A program made the translations under genes and the position numbers. This document shows, piece after piece, positions 1 through 5,763 of a stretch of 9,770 nucleotides of DNA. Numbering within the stretch: the first letter of the stretch is position 1; every line of letters starts with the position of its first letter. This stretch comes from Victivallales bacterium (GTDB taxonomy: Bacteria; Verrucomicrobiota; Lentisphaeria; Oligosphaerales; Oligosphaeraceae), in contig JAFYIW010000188.1 of NCBI GenBank assembly GCA_017538465.1, forward strand, positions 1 through 9,770, in the 5' to 3' direction. Under the pieces are notes generated by a model. The model made no database searches. It was not told the DNA's origin and saw only the letters and a program-made list of their open reading frames with translations.

Positions 1-1482
1 CTGGGCAGCCAGGCGTACCAGGTTTCGGCCGCCTCGCCGCACGAGCAGAAGATGGCGGGCGTGCTGGGACAATGGCGCGCGGGCTTCCTGAACATCGCTT
101 TGATGCTGCTGGTGCTAGGCGCATATACCTACATGCACAGCACGAATTGGGCCGGCCATGGCGAGGCCGTGAACGCCGAACTGGATGCCCGGACGGCGGA
201 GGATTTCCATCTGGCGGAGCTGCATGAGCAGGAGATGGGGCTAGGCGAACTCAAGGAGCGTCTGGCCGAGTTCGAGGCGGTCACCCCGCCGCAAAAGGCT
301 GCCAGCAAGGTCGTCAATGAACTCTACCAGGAGGCCAATATCCGTTATACCACCGCGACGAAGACGGCCGACACCATCCGCACCCAGATGCTGGTGCCCA
401 TCGCGCTGCGCCATATCCTGCCGATCGGGGTGACCGGCATCTTCTGCGCGCTGATGATTTTCCTGATGGTCTCCACCGACACCACCTACCTGCACAGCTG
501 GGGAACCATCTTCATCCAGGACGTGGTGCTGCCCATCCGCAACAAGCCCATCCAGGCGCGCACTCAGATGAACCTGCTGCGCTGGGCCATCGCCGGCATC
601 GCGGTCTTCGCGTGGTTCTTCAGCTACTACTTCCAGCAGGGCGACTTCATCCTGCAGTTCTTCGCGATGACCGGAACCATCTTCCTGGGCGGCGCGGGCG
701 CCTGCATCATCGGCGGGCTCTACTGGAAGAAGGGCACCACGCAGGGCGCCTACACCGCCATGGCCATCGGACTTTTCTTCGCGGTGCTGGGCTTTGTGCT
801 GAACCAGACCTGGGCCACCCGCATCTACCCGTGGCTGGCTACGTCGCATCCCCAAGGTCTGGAGAGCTTCCGGCTCTTCCTGGAGAAGCTGGGCAACTCG
901 CTGGTCATCGTGCAATGGGAGACCTCGCCCGAGGCCATGGCCAAGTCCTTCCCGATCACCAGCCAGGAGGTCTATTTCATCGGCATGCTCTCCGCCATGC
1001 TGGGGTACATCCTGGTCTCGCTGAGGACCTGCAAGAAAGAGTGCAATCTGGACGAGCTGCTGCACCGCGGGAAATACAACCTCGAGCACTTCGTCTCCGA
1101 CACTGCCGACCAGAAGGTGCTGGCCTCGGCCGAGAAGAAGCGCTTCAACTGGCGTTCCATCCTGGGCATCACCCCCGAATATTCCAAAGGCGACCGCATC
1201 CTGGCCTGGAGTGTGCTGATTTGGACGGTTGCCCACTTCATCCTCTTCATCGTGCAGGCGGTCTGGAATCTGCCGGAGGCCTGGCGCTGGAACGAATTGA
1301 CCTGGTTCAAGTTCTGGCTGTATTTCTCGTTGCCGAAGGACCTGCTGGTCGCGGTGATTACCACCGTCTGGTTCACCTGGGGCTGCACCCGTGACCTCAA
1401 GCGCCTCTTCGCCGCCTTGAAGGAGGATGCCGCGAAGAAAGACCAGTCCAACGAGGACAACGGCCAGATCCTCACGAAGTAG
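1..1482 (+). CDS. Sodium:solute symporter (SSS family), 3' part of gene
   Basis: The reading frame is open from the first base and stops at TAG 1480-1482, so the true start lies upstream; the ATG at 52 is internal. About eight hydrophobic segments are visible. The stretch with STDTTYLHSW (bases 472-501) followed by GTIFIQD matches the SSS helix that carries the conserved Ser/Thr pair of the Na2 sodium site (family knowledge). The protein should therefore be an inner-membrane Na+-driven importer of a small solute; the substrate cannot be read from the sequence. Between the preceding helix (near bases 82-138) and that helix lies a charged, mostly helical loop of roughly 85 residues (bases 139-405), much longer than in classical symporters. 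The C-terminus ends in a short charged tail. A hairpin terminator follows directly, so this gene probably ends its transcript. Family call is secure; subfamily is not. Confidence 0.88.
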   Translation: MGSQAYQVSAASPHEQKMAGVLGQWRAGFLNIALMLLVLGAYTYMHSTNWAGHGEAVNAELDARTAEDFHLAELHEQEMGLGELKERLAEFEAVTPPQKAASKVVNELYQEANIRYTTATKTADTIRTQMLVPIALRHILPIGVTGIFCALMIFLMVSTDTTYLHSWGTIFIQDVVLPIRNKPIQARTQMNLLRWAIAGIAVFAWFFSYYFQQGDFILQFFAMTGTIFLGGAGACIIGGLYWKKGTTQGAYTAMAIGLFFAVLGFVLNQTWATRIYPWLATSHPQGLESFRLFLEKLGNSLVIVQWETSPEAMAKSFPITSQEVYFIGMLSAMLGYILVSLRTCKKECNLDELLHRGKYNLEHFVSDTADQKVLASAEKKRFNWRSILGITPEYSKGDRILAWSVLIWTVAHFILFIVQAVWNLPEAWRWNELTWFKFWLYFSLPKDLLVAVITTVWFTWGCTRDLKRLFAALKEDAAKKDQSNEDNGQILTK

Positions 1483-1488
1483 CGTGAG
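1471..1488 (+). other. Perfect 6-bp inverted repeat across the symporter stop codon
   Basis: CTCACG (1471-1476) and CGTGAG (1483-1488) are perfect reverse complements separated by AAGTAG, which contains the TAG stop. No T-run follows, so it is not a terminator by itself. It may stabilise the transcript end together with the larger hairpin that starts 15 bases downstream, or it may be chance. Confidence 0.35.
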
Positions 1489-1503
1489 CCCCATGGGCAG
1501 TTA

Positions 1504-1541
1504 AAAGGCTCGGCCCTTGCGTGGGACCGGGCCTTTCCCTT
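1504..1541 (+). terminator. Intrinsic terminator after the symporter gene
   Basis: AAAGGCTCGGCCC (1504-1516) pairs with GGGACCGGGCCTTT (1523-1536): 13 base pairs with one G-T wobble and one bulged A, closing a 6-base loop. The 3' arm ends in TTT and is followed by CCCTT, so the U-tract is short and interrupted but the stem is strong. It lies 21 bases after the symporter stop and ends only a few bases before the next start codon at 1547. It therefore separates the symporter transcript from the thioesterase, or attenuates transcription into it. Confidence 0.7.
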
Positions 1542-1546
1542 GTCAG

Positions 1547-2260
1547 ATGAATACCTTCCAAGAGAGCTTTCGAATTCGCTACAGCGAGGGCGACCGTCAT
1601 GGCCGTCTGAAGTTGCGGACTTTCTTCGACTATGCGCAGGAGGTCGCGGGGAGCCACGCCACCGCGCTGGGCTGCGGACTGGAGGCCCTGCTGAAGCGGA
1701 AACAGGCCTGGGTGCTTTCGCGCATCCGCGTGCGGTTTCATGCGTACCCATCCATCGGCGATGAGGTCACGTTGAAGACCTGGCCCTCGGGCTTCGACCA
1801 CCTCTTCGCCCGACGCGAATTCGAACTCTACAGTCAGGACAGCGCGTTGCTCGCCGAGGCCACCAGTTTCTGGCTCTTCCTGGACACGGAGAATCTCCGG
1901 ATTTTGAACGCCGTCAAGGAAATCGGCGACTTGATGCCGGACAACTCCGGTCTGCCGGTGCATTTTGAGGAGTTGGGAAAATTGCCATCGCCAGCCGAGG
2001 GAGAGTCTTTCGAGTTCTCTGTCCGCGAGACGCAGATTGACCTCAACGGCCATCTCAACAACGCGGAATACGCCGGAGTCATCCAGGATGTCTTGGGAGA
2101 AGGCTGTTATCCGAGAGAACTCCAGGTGAACTACCAGAAGAGCGTCCCGCCGGGGAGCCAACTGCAAGTCACCTGTTTGCGAGACGGGGATGGCTTCCAA
2201 GTCGCCGGGCGAGTGGAGGAGACGGTCGCCTTCGCGGCGGCAGGAACGCTGAGAGACTGA
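1547..2260 (+). CDS. Acyl-ACP thioesterase family protein (double hotdog)
   Basis: A 237-residue protein that should hydrolyse acyl-ACP (or a similar acyl thioester) to a free fatty acid in the cytoplasm. The first hotdog domain spans about residues 1-125, with RYSEGDRHGRLKL near the N-terminus (11-23), the helix FFDYAQEVAGSHA (26-38), and the strand pattern AWVLSRIRVRFHAYPSIGD followed by TWP (54-80), typical of the FatA-like acyl-ACP thioesterase family. The second domain starts near residue 155 and carries DLNGHLNNAEY (165-175), matching the conserved N-x-H-x-N-N-x-x-Y active-site helix. Length fits bacterial members. ATG 1547 is chosen because the hotdog begins right after it; an upstream TTG (1517) would start inside the terminator loop. 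No Shine-Dalgarno site is visible. The TGA stop is formed by the first bases of the downstream 34-bp repeat. The acyl substrate is unknown; a 4-hydroxybenzoyl-CoA-type thioesterase is the main alternative. Confidence 0.85.
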   Translation: MNTFQESFRIRYSEGDRHGRLKLRTFFDYAQEVAGSHATALGCGLEALLKRKQAWVLSRIRVRFHAYPSIGDEVTLKTWPSGFDHLFARREFELYSQDSALLAEATSFWLFLDTENLRILNAVKEIGDLMPDNSGLPVHFEELGKLPSPAEGESFEFSVRETQIDLNGHLNNAEYAGVIQDVLGEGCYPRELQVNYQKSVPPGSQLQVTCLRDGDGFQVAGRVEETVAFAAAGTLRD

Positions 2261-2356
2261 CGTCCGTCGTCCGTCGTCTGACGTCCCGCCCTGACGTCCG
2301 TCGTCCGTCGTCTGACGTCCCGCCCTGACGTCCGTCGTCCGTCGTCTGACGTCCCG
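2257..2356. repeat. Tandem repeat, 34-bp unit, three copies
   Basis: Units begin with TGACGTCCGTCG at 2258, 2292 and 2326, giving an exact 34-bp period. The first two units are identical and the third differs only at its end. Each unit contains two CTGACGTCC motifs with a perfect GACGTC palindrome, so the array carries six such motifs, at 2257, 2278, 2291, 2312, 2325 and 2346, alternately 21 and 13 bp apart. Between them lies a GTCGTCC-type sub-repeat. The array overlaps the thioesterase stop codon and occupies most of the spacer before rdgC. Short frames on the reverse strand here are low-complexity translations of the repeat, not genes. The function is not known to me; a dispersed intergenic repeat family or a multi-site protein-binding region are both possible. 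Confidence 0.93.
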
Positions 2357-2361
2357 CACAA

Positions 2362-2389
2362 CTTTAACCTTTAACCCTTAACCTTTAAA
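2362..2389. repeat. Tandem heptamer repeat, four copies
   Basis: Four consecutive 7-bp units: CTTTAAC (2362-2368), CTTTAAC (2369-2375), CCTTAAC (2376-2382) and CTTTAAA (2383-2389). Each places a TTAA core exactly 7 bp apart. The array ends 10 bases before the rdgC start codon and begins six bases after the 34-bp array. It is AT-rich in an otherwise GC-rich region and may ease DNA melting or set promoter geometry upstream of rdgC. It superficially resembles telomere-type repeats, but nothing else suggests a replicon end. Confidence 0.85.
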
Positions 2390-2390
2390 C

Positions 2391-2396
2391 TACAAT
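2391..2396 (+). promoter_or_regulatory. Possible -10 element upstream of rdgC
   Basis: TACAAT matches the sigma-70 -10 consensus at five of six positions, in an AT-rich stretch just before ATG 2400. No convincing -35 is present at 16-18 bp; that position falls inside the heptamer repeat (CTTTAA-like). Transcription from it would begin at or just inside the start codon, implying a leaderless or nearly leaderless message, so the call is weak. Confidence 0.25.
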
Positions 2397-2399
2397 ATT

Positions 2400-3503
2400 A
2401 TGGGATTTGACCACGGAACCATCACTTTTCGCATTTGTACTCTCCCCGAGGCGTTGCCGAAAGACGCGCTGGAGCGCTTTAACGCGGACCACGCCTGCTC
2501 GCTGGATCGGGTGAAAGACGAGCCGAGCTGGGGGTGGGTTTCCGGGCGTTTTCTGCTGGAGAACGAGATCAACGAGGAGACCTCGAAAATCGGCTCCTAC
2601 TACCATGTCTGCCTTCGCCAGGCGGAGCGGAAGATTCCCGCCGCGCTGCTGAATGCGGAGTGCCGTCTGGCGGAATTGTCTCGGATGAAGGCGGACGACA
2701 CCGACCACCTCAACCGCAAGATCCGCAAGGAGATCAAGGACGAGGTCAAGGCGCGTCTGGCCCCGCAGATGCCGCCGACCTTCACGGGAAGCTACTGCGC
2801 GATCGACCCCGTCGCCAATGTGCTTTATGTCACGGCCACCAGCGACAAGCAGTTCGACCTCTTCTCCGGGTATTTCGGCAAGGCGATGGGCTTCAATCCC
2901 CTGCCGATGACGCCGGACAATCTGGCGGTTTCGCAGTACCAGGTTGACCCCATGGATGTGCCGGCCGTCAACATCTCGCCGGAAATCGACGACGTGAATG
3001 GCGCGACCGGGCTGCTCGGCGAGAATTTCCTGACGTGGCTCTGGCAATTCGAGGAGGAGCGCAATGGCGTGTTGCCGTCCACGAAGCTGGGCGATTTCAG
3101 CCTGATGGTGGATGGTCCGCTGACCTTCGTGGCCGAGGGGAGCGGGGCCTTCGAGAGCAGCCTCCGCAAGGGCATGCCGACCATCTCCGCCGAGGCGCGT
3201 TCGGCCATGCTGGTGGGCAAGAAGCTGCGCTCCGCGAAACTCATCCTGGCGCGTGAAAAGGGCGAGGAGTGGTCGTGCACGCTGGATGCCAGCCAGTTCA
3301 TCTTCCGGGGACTCAAGTTGCCGGAGGGCGAGGCGCTGGATCCCGAGGAGGTCTTCGAGGAGCGCATGGCGAACCTCGACATCTTCCGGCAGGTCATCTT
3401 CGAGCTGTTCCATCTCTACTTGAAGACGATGACGAATGACGCCAAGCGCCTGGAGTATCAGAAAAAGGCAAAGCAATGGGTTCAGAACCACGAGCAGAAG
3501 TGA
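2400..3503 (+). CDS. rdgC: RdgC-family recombination-associated protein
   Basis: A 367-residue cytoplasmic protein recognised by motif-level resemblance, from memory, to Escherichia coli RdgC, a ring-forming dimer that coats double-stranded DNA and restrains RecA filament formation. Matching blocks in order are: the N-terminal strand GTITFRI (6-12); WGWV (44-47); RQAERKIP (73-80); the basic helix LNRKIRKEIKDEVKARL (104-120) followed by P-x-x-P-P-x-F; AIDPVANVLYVTATS (134-148); and, in the C-terminal half, FLTWLW plus the block from KGMPTISAEA to FIFRGLKLP, which parallels the RdgC region around LTSEEITNHIEAGK. It is about 60 residues longer than the E. coli protein, mostly in the middle region around residues 200-260. 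ATG 2400 is chosen because similarity starts at once after it. It overlaps acpS by 28 bp and lies two genes upstream of recA, a context that fits recombination control. Confidence 0.78.
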   Translation: MGFDHGTITFRICTLPEALPKDALERFNADHACSLDRVKDEPSWGWVSGRFLLENEINEETSKIGSYYHVCLRQAERKIPAALLNAECRLAELSRMKADDTDHLNRKIRKEIKDEVKARLAPQMPPTFTGSYCAIDPVANVLYVTATSDKQFDLFSGYFGKAMGFNPLPMTPDNLAVSQYQVDPMDVPAVNISPEIDDVNGATGLLGENFLTWLWQFEEERNGVLPSTKLGDFSLMVDGPLTFVAEGSGAFESSLRKGMPTISAEARSAMLVGKKLRSAKLILAREKGEEWSCTLDASQFIFRGLKLPEGEALDPEEVFEERMANLDIFRQVIFELFHLYLKTMTNDAKRLEYQKKAKQWVQNHEQK

Positions 3504-3892
3504 CGCCGAAGGGCATCATCGGTCTGGGAACGGATTTGGTGGAGCTGGCGCGTCTGGCGCAGTCGGTCGAGCGTTCTGGCGAGGCCTTCCTGCGCCATAC
3601 CTACTCCCCTGCGGAGTTGGCCGCGCTGCCGCCGGAGGGGCCGGTGCGCATTGCTTTCCTGGGCGGGCGATGGGCGGCCAAGGAGGCCTTGGCCAAGGCG
3701 CTGGGCACCGGCATCGGCGCGGCCTGCCGTCTGCAGGAAATCACCGTGCTCAATGATGACGCGGGTGCGCCTGTCCTCGCCCTGGAGGGCAATGCGAAGC
3801 GCACCGCCGACGCGAAGGGCGTCCGGCGCATCCTGGTCTCCATCTCCCACGAAAAGCACTACGCCACTGCGACCGTCATTCTGACCTCATGA
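3476..3892 (+). CDS. acpS: Holo-[acyl-carrier-protein] synthase
   Basis: AcpS transfers the 4'-phosphopantetheine arm of coenzyme A to a serine of apo-acyl carrier protein, activating it for fatty-acid synthesis. Family signatures are clear in this 138-residue product: GLGTDLVELAR (16-26) with the Mg2+-binding Asp20; FLGGRWAAKEALAKALGTG (61-79) with the second metal ligand Glu70; and ISHEKHYATA (123-132) near the C-terminus. Two starts are plausible. ATG 3476, preceded by AAAAAGG at good spacing, overlaps rdgC by 28 bp. GTG 3500 gives a GTGA overlap with the rdgC stop and a protein about 8 residues shorter, nearer the usual AcpS N-terminus. The stop overlaps the next start (ATGA at 3889-3892), so translation of rdgC, acpS and pncC is probably coupled. 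Confidence 0.93.
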   Translation: MGSEPRAEVTPKGIIGLGTDLVELARLAQSVERSGEAFLRHTYSPAELAALPPEGPVRIAFLGGRWAAKEALAKALGTGIGAACRLQEITVLNDDAGAPVLALEGNAKRTADAKGVRRILVSISHEKHYATATVILTS

Positions 3893-4374
3893 GCCGGGAG
3901 CGTCTCACCAATCTTATCCAGGCAATTGCCGAAACGCTGCTGAAACGCGGCTGGTGGCTGGCCACCGCCGAATCCTGCACTGGGGGGATGATCGCCGAGA
4001 CGTTGACGGCGGTGCCGGGTTCCTCTCAGTGGTTTGCCGGAGGAGTCGTCAGCTACACCATCCCCTGGAAGGAACGGCTGCTGGGCGTGCCGTCAAGCAT
4101 CATTGAGCAGTTCGGCGTGGTCTCCGAGGAGACCGCCCGCGCGATGGTGGATGGCGTGGTGACCGGTCAGGGCGTGCAGGCGGGCATGGCGACCACGGGC
4201 ATCGCGGGACCGACGGGGGCCGAGCCCGGAAAGCCCGTGGGAACCGTGTGCATTGCCGTGAGAGCGGGAGAGCGGGCGCTCGTGAAGACATGCCATTTCC
4301 CGGGCACGCGGGAGGAGGTCCGTCAGGCCGCGACGGCTCAGGCCATTCAAATGCTGCGCGAACTGCTTCATTGA
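3889..4374 (+). CDS. pncC: CinA C-terminal domain protein (NMN amidohydrolase, PncC type)
   Basis: A 161-residue stand-alone CinA C-terminal domain. In PncC this domain converts nicotinamide mononucleotide to nicotinate mononucleotide plus ammonia, recycling NMN released by DNA ligase and other reactions into NAD synthesis. Visible motifs: TAESCTGG (26-33) with the conserved Ser29; SSQWFAGGVVSYTIPWKERLLGV (45-67) with Tyr56 and Lys61; TGIAGPTG (103-110); and KPVGTV (115-120). The N-terminal molybdopterin-binding-like CinA domain (COG1058 type) is absent, and no remnant lies upstream because acpS fills that space. The start is set by the ATGA overlap with acpS. Linkage of cinA-type genes to recA is common in bacteria and is kept here. 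Confidence 0.92.
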   Translation: MSRERLTNLIQAIAETLLKRGWWLATAESCTGGMIAETLTAVPGSSQWFAGGVVSYTIPWKERLLGVPSSIIEQFGVVSEETARAMVDGVVTGQGVQAGMATTGIAGPTGAEPGKPVGTVCIAVRAGERALVKTCHFPGTREEVRQAATAQAIQMLRELLH

Positions 4375-4448
4375 GGGACGATGGCGTTTTGGTTTGACAA
4401 AATTTTTTAAGCATTTTGGTGATTTTTGGAAAAATTTGTGTTTTCTAC

Positions 4449-4476
4449 TTGCAATCCGTGTAAGAGGGTGTATCTT
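4449..4476 (+). promoter_or_regulatory. Candidate sigma-70 promoter of recA
   Basis: TTGCAA (4449-4454, four of six to TTGACA) is followed after 16 bp by TATCTT (4471-4476, four of six to TATAAT). Expected transcription start is near 4483, leaving a leader of about 75 bases. The spaced GCAAA/TTTGC inverted repeat lies right at and after the predicted start, where a repressor could act. Confidence 0.42.
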
Positions 4477-4541
4477 TATTCGCAAACAGGCTATTTTTCA
4501 TTTGCATAAAATCTGAAATCCATCAACAATCTTAACTTTCC

Positions 4542-4547
4542 AAGGAG
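4542..4547 (+). promoter_or_regulatory. Shine-Dalgarno site of recA
   Basis: AAGGAG, nine bases before ATG 4557, is the only strong ribosome-binding site seen in the window. It fixes the recA start and supports the 17-20 residue N-terminal extension as translated. Confidence 0.85.
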
Positions 4548-4556
4548 AAGAAGTCC

Positions 4557-5735
4557 ATGGCACGTCCTGCCGCCAAAGCCGCCGTGAAATCGCCGGAGCC
4601 GGTCGTATCGAACAATGAAATCCAGAACCGCAACCTGAAGCTCGCCCTGGGGCAGATCGAGAAGGAGTTCGGCAAGGGCACCGTGATGCGTCTGGGGGAC
4701 CAGAACCACCTCGACATCGCCGCCATCAGCACCGGCTCCATGGCGCTGGACATTGCGACCGGCATCGGCGGCGTCCCGCGCGGGCGCATCATCGAAATCT
4801 ATGGCCCGGAGTCCTCCGGCAAGACCACCCTCTGTCTGCATGTGATCGCCAATGCCCAGAAGGCCGGCGGAACCTGCGCGTTCATCGACACCGAACACGC
4901 CCTCGACCCCAACTACGCCAAAATCATCGGCGTGGACACCGACAACCTGCTGGTCTCCCAGCCGGACTGCGGCGAGGACGCGCTGAACATCGCGGAGACG
5001 CTGGTGCGCTCCAACGCGATTGACGTGATGGTCATCGACTCCGTGGCGGCGCTGGTGCCGAAGGCGGAAATCGAGGGCGACATGGGCGACCAGCACGTCG
5101 GACTCCAGGCCCGCCTGATGAGTCAGGCCCTGCGCAAGCTCACCGCGATTGTCGGCAAGACCAACACCTGCCTCATCTTCACCAACCAGATCCGCGAGAA
5201 GATTGGCGTGATGTTTGGCAACCCCGAGACCACCACGGGCGGCCGTGCGCTGAAGTTCTACTCCTCCATGCGCATCGAGATCCGCCGCACCGGCGTCATC
5301 AAGTCGCCGGACGGGCGCACTCTGGGCAACAAGGTCAAGACCAAGATCGCCAAGAACAAGCTCGCGGCACCTTTCCAGGAGTGCGAGTTCGACATCATGT
5401 TCAACGAGGGCATCTCCAAGGCGGGTTCCATCCTCGCCGTCGCGCTGGACATGAAGATCATCGAGAAGCGCGGCTCCTGGTTCGCCTATGGCGACACCCA
5501 GATCGGACAAGGCGCGGAGCAGACCAAGGCCGCCATCAAGGGCAATCCGGAACTCCAGGACCGCATCGTCGCCGACATCCGCGCGAAGCTCGCGGAGACG
5601 CGTCGCGCGGTGGCGCCGAACACCCCACAGGTTCCCGAGACGCCCTTCGAGGACGACGCCCTGGAGGACGACTCTCTCGGACTGCCGCCCGGTGCTCTGG
5701 ATGTTCCCGTGGATCAGGTGCCGACCGATTTGTAA
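4557..5735 (+). CDS. recA: RecA recombinase
   Basis: RecA forms ATP-dependent filaments on single-stranded DNA for homologous recombination and, in many bacteria, triggers LexA cleavage. Walker A is GPESSGKTT (83-91), Walker B is VMVIDS (157-162), and the catalytic Glu113 sits in DTEHALDP (111-118). NQIREKIGVMFGNPETTTGG (210-229) covers the L2 region. The core fits the family throughout. Two features differ from E. coli RecA (about 353 residues). This protein has 392 residues because of an Ala/Lys/Pro-rich N-terminal extension and a longer acidic C-terminal tail (FEDDALEDDS). The residue before the catalytic Glu is Thr112 where Ala is usual. The gene has its own promoter and Shine-Dalgarno site, so it is probably expressed separately from pncC. 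An RdgC homologue two genes upstream suggests local modulation of its activity. Confidence 0.98.
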   Translation: MARPAAKAAVKSPEPVVSNNEIQNRNLKLALGQIEKEFGKGTVMRLGDQNHLDIAAISTGSMALDIATGIGGVPRGRIIEIYGPESSGKTTLCLHVIANAQKAGGTCAFIDTEHALDPNYAKIIGVDTDNLLVSQPDCGEDALNIAETLVRSNAIDVMVIDSVAALVPKAEIEGDMGDQHVGLQARLMSQALRKLTAIVGKTNTCLIFTNQIREKIGVMFGNPETTTGGRALKFYSSMRIEIRRTGVIKSPDGRTLGNKVKTKIAKNKLAAPFQECEFDIMFNEGISKAGSILAVALDMKIIEKRGSWFAYGDTQIGQGAEQTKAAIKGNPELQDRIVADIRAKLAETRRAVAPNTPQVPETPFEDDALEDDSLGLPPGALDVPVDQVPTDL

Positions 5736-5738
5736 GGG

Positions 5739-5756
5739 CTAGAATAACTAGTTTTT
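5739..5756 (+). terminator. Weak stem-loop with T-run after recA
   Basis: CTAG (5739-5742) and CTAG (5748-5751) can pair around AATAA, extendable only by G-T wobbles, and are followed by TTTTT (5752-5756). The stem is short, so termination would be partial at best, and read-through from recA into murF is likely. Confidence 0.3.
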
Positions 5757-5763
5757 CTCAATC

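Larger units (their letters stand above)
4375..4556 (+). promoter_or_regulatory. AT-rich recA upstream region
   Basis: This 182-base gene-free spacer is far more AT-rich than its surroundings. It contains, in order: a perfect -35-like TTGACA (4394-4399) with no good -10 partner; an imperfect AT-rich inverted repeat, ACAAAATTTTT (4397-4407) against AAAAATTTGT (4430-4439); the preferred promoter (4449-4476); a spaced inverted repeat GCAAA (4482-4486) / TTTGC (4501-4505); and the recA Shine-Dalgarno site. I see no E. coli-type CTGT-N8-ACAG, no Gram-positive GAAC-N4-GTTC and no TGTTC-N4-GAACA LexA site. No GC-rich terminator for pncC is evident. Confidence 0.6.

Noticed and set aside
241..1494. 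Long open frame on the reverse strand opposite the symporter gene
   Set aside because: It shadows a GC-rich gene, has a His/Gln/Arg/Gly-rich low-complexity translation and shows no motif, while the + strand frame has clear SSS helices.
2257..2356. CRISPR array
   Set aside because: The units are contiguous 34-bp copies without unique spacers, and no cas genes are present.
2131..2361. Reverse-strand small proteins with repeated Arg/Thr/Asp motifs
   Set aside because: These are direct translations of the 34-bp tandem repeat with no start context or recognisable domain.
2362..2389. Telomere-type repeat of a linear replicon
   Set aside because: There are only four degenerate copies, internal to a gene-dense region, with no hairpin end or replication gene nearby.
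2385..3491. Long reverse-strand frame opposite rdgC
   Set aside because: The + strand frame carries RdgC motifs across its whole length; the reverse translation shows no domain.
4394..4422. Promoter built on the perfect TTGACA at 4394
   Set aside because: At 16-18 bp downstream the sequence is TTGGTG/TGGTGA/GGTGAT, a poor -10; the TTGCAA/TATCTT pair downstream is better.
4491..5510. Reverse-strand frame opposite recA
   Set aside because: It overlaps an unquestionable recA and its promoter; the translation is Asp/Gly/Val/His-biased as expected for an antisense shadow.
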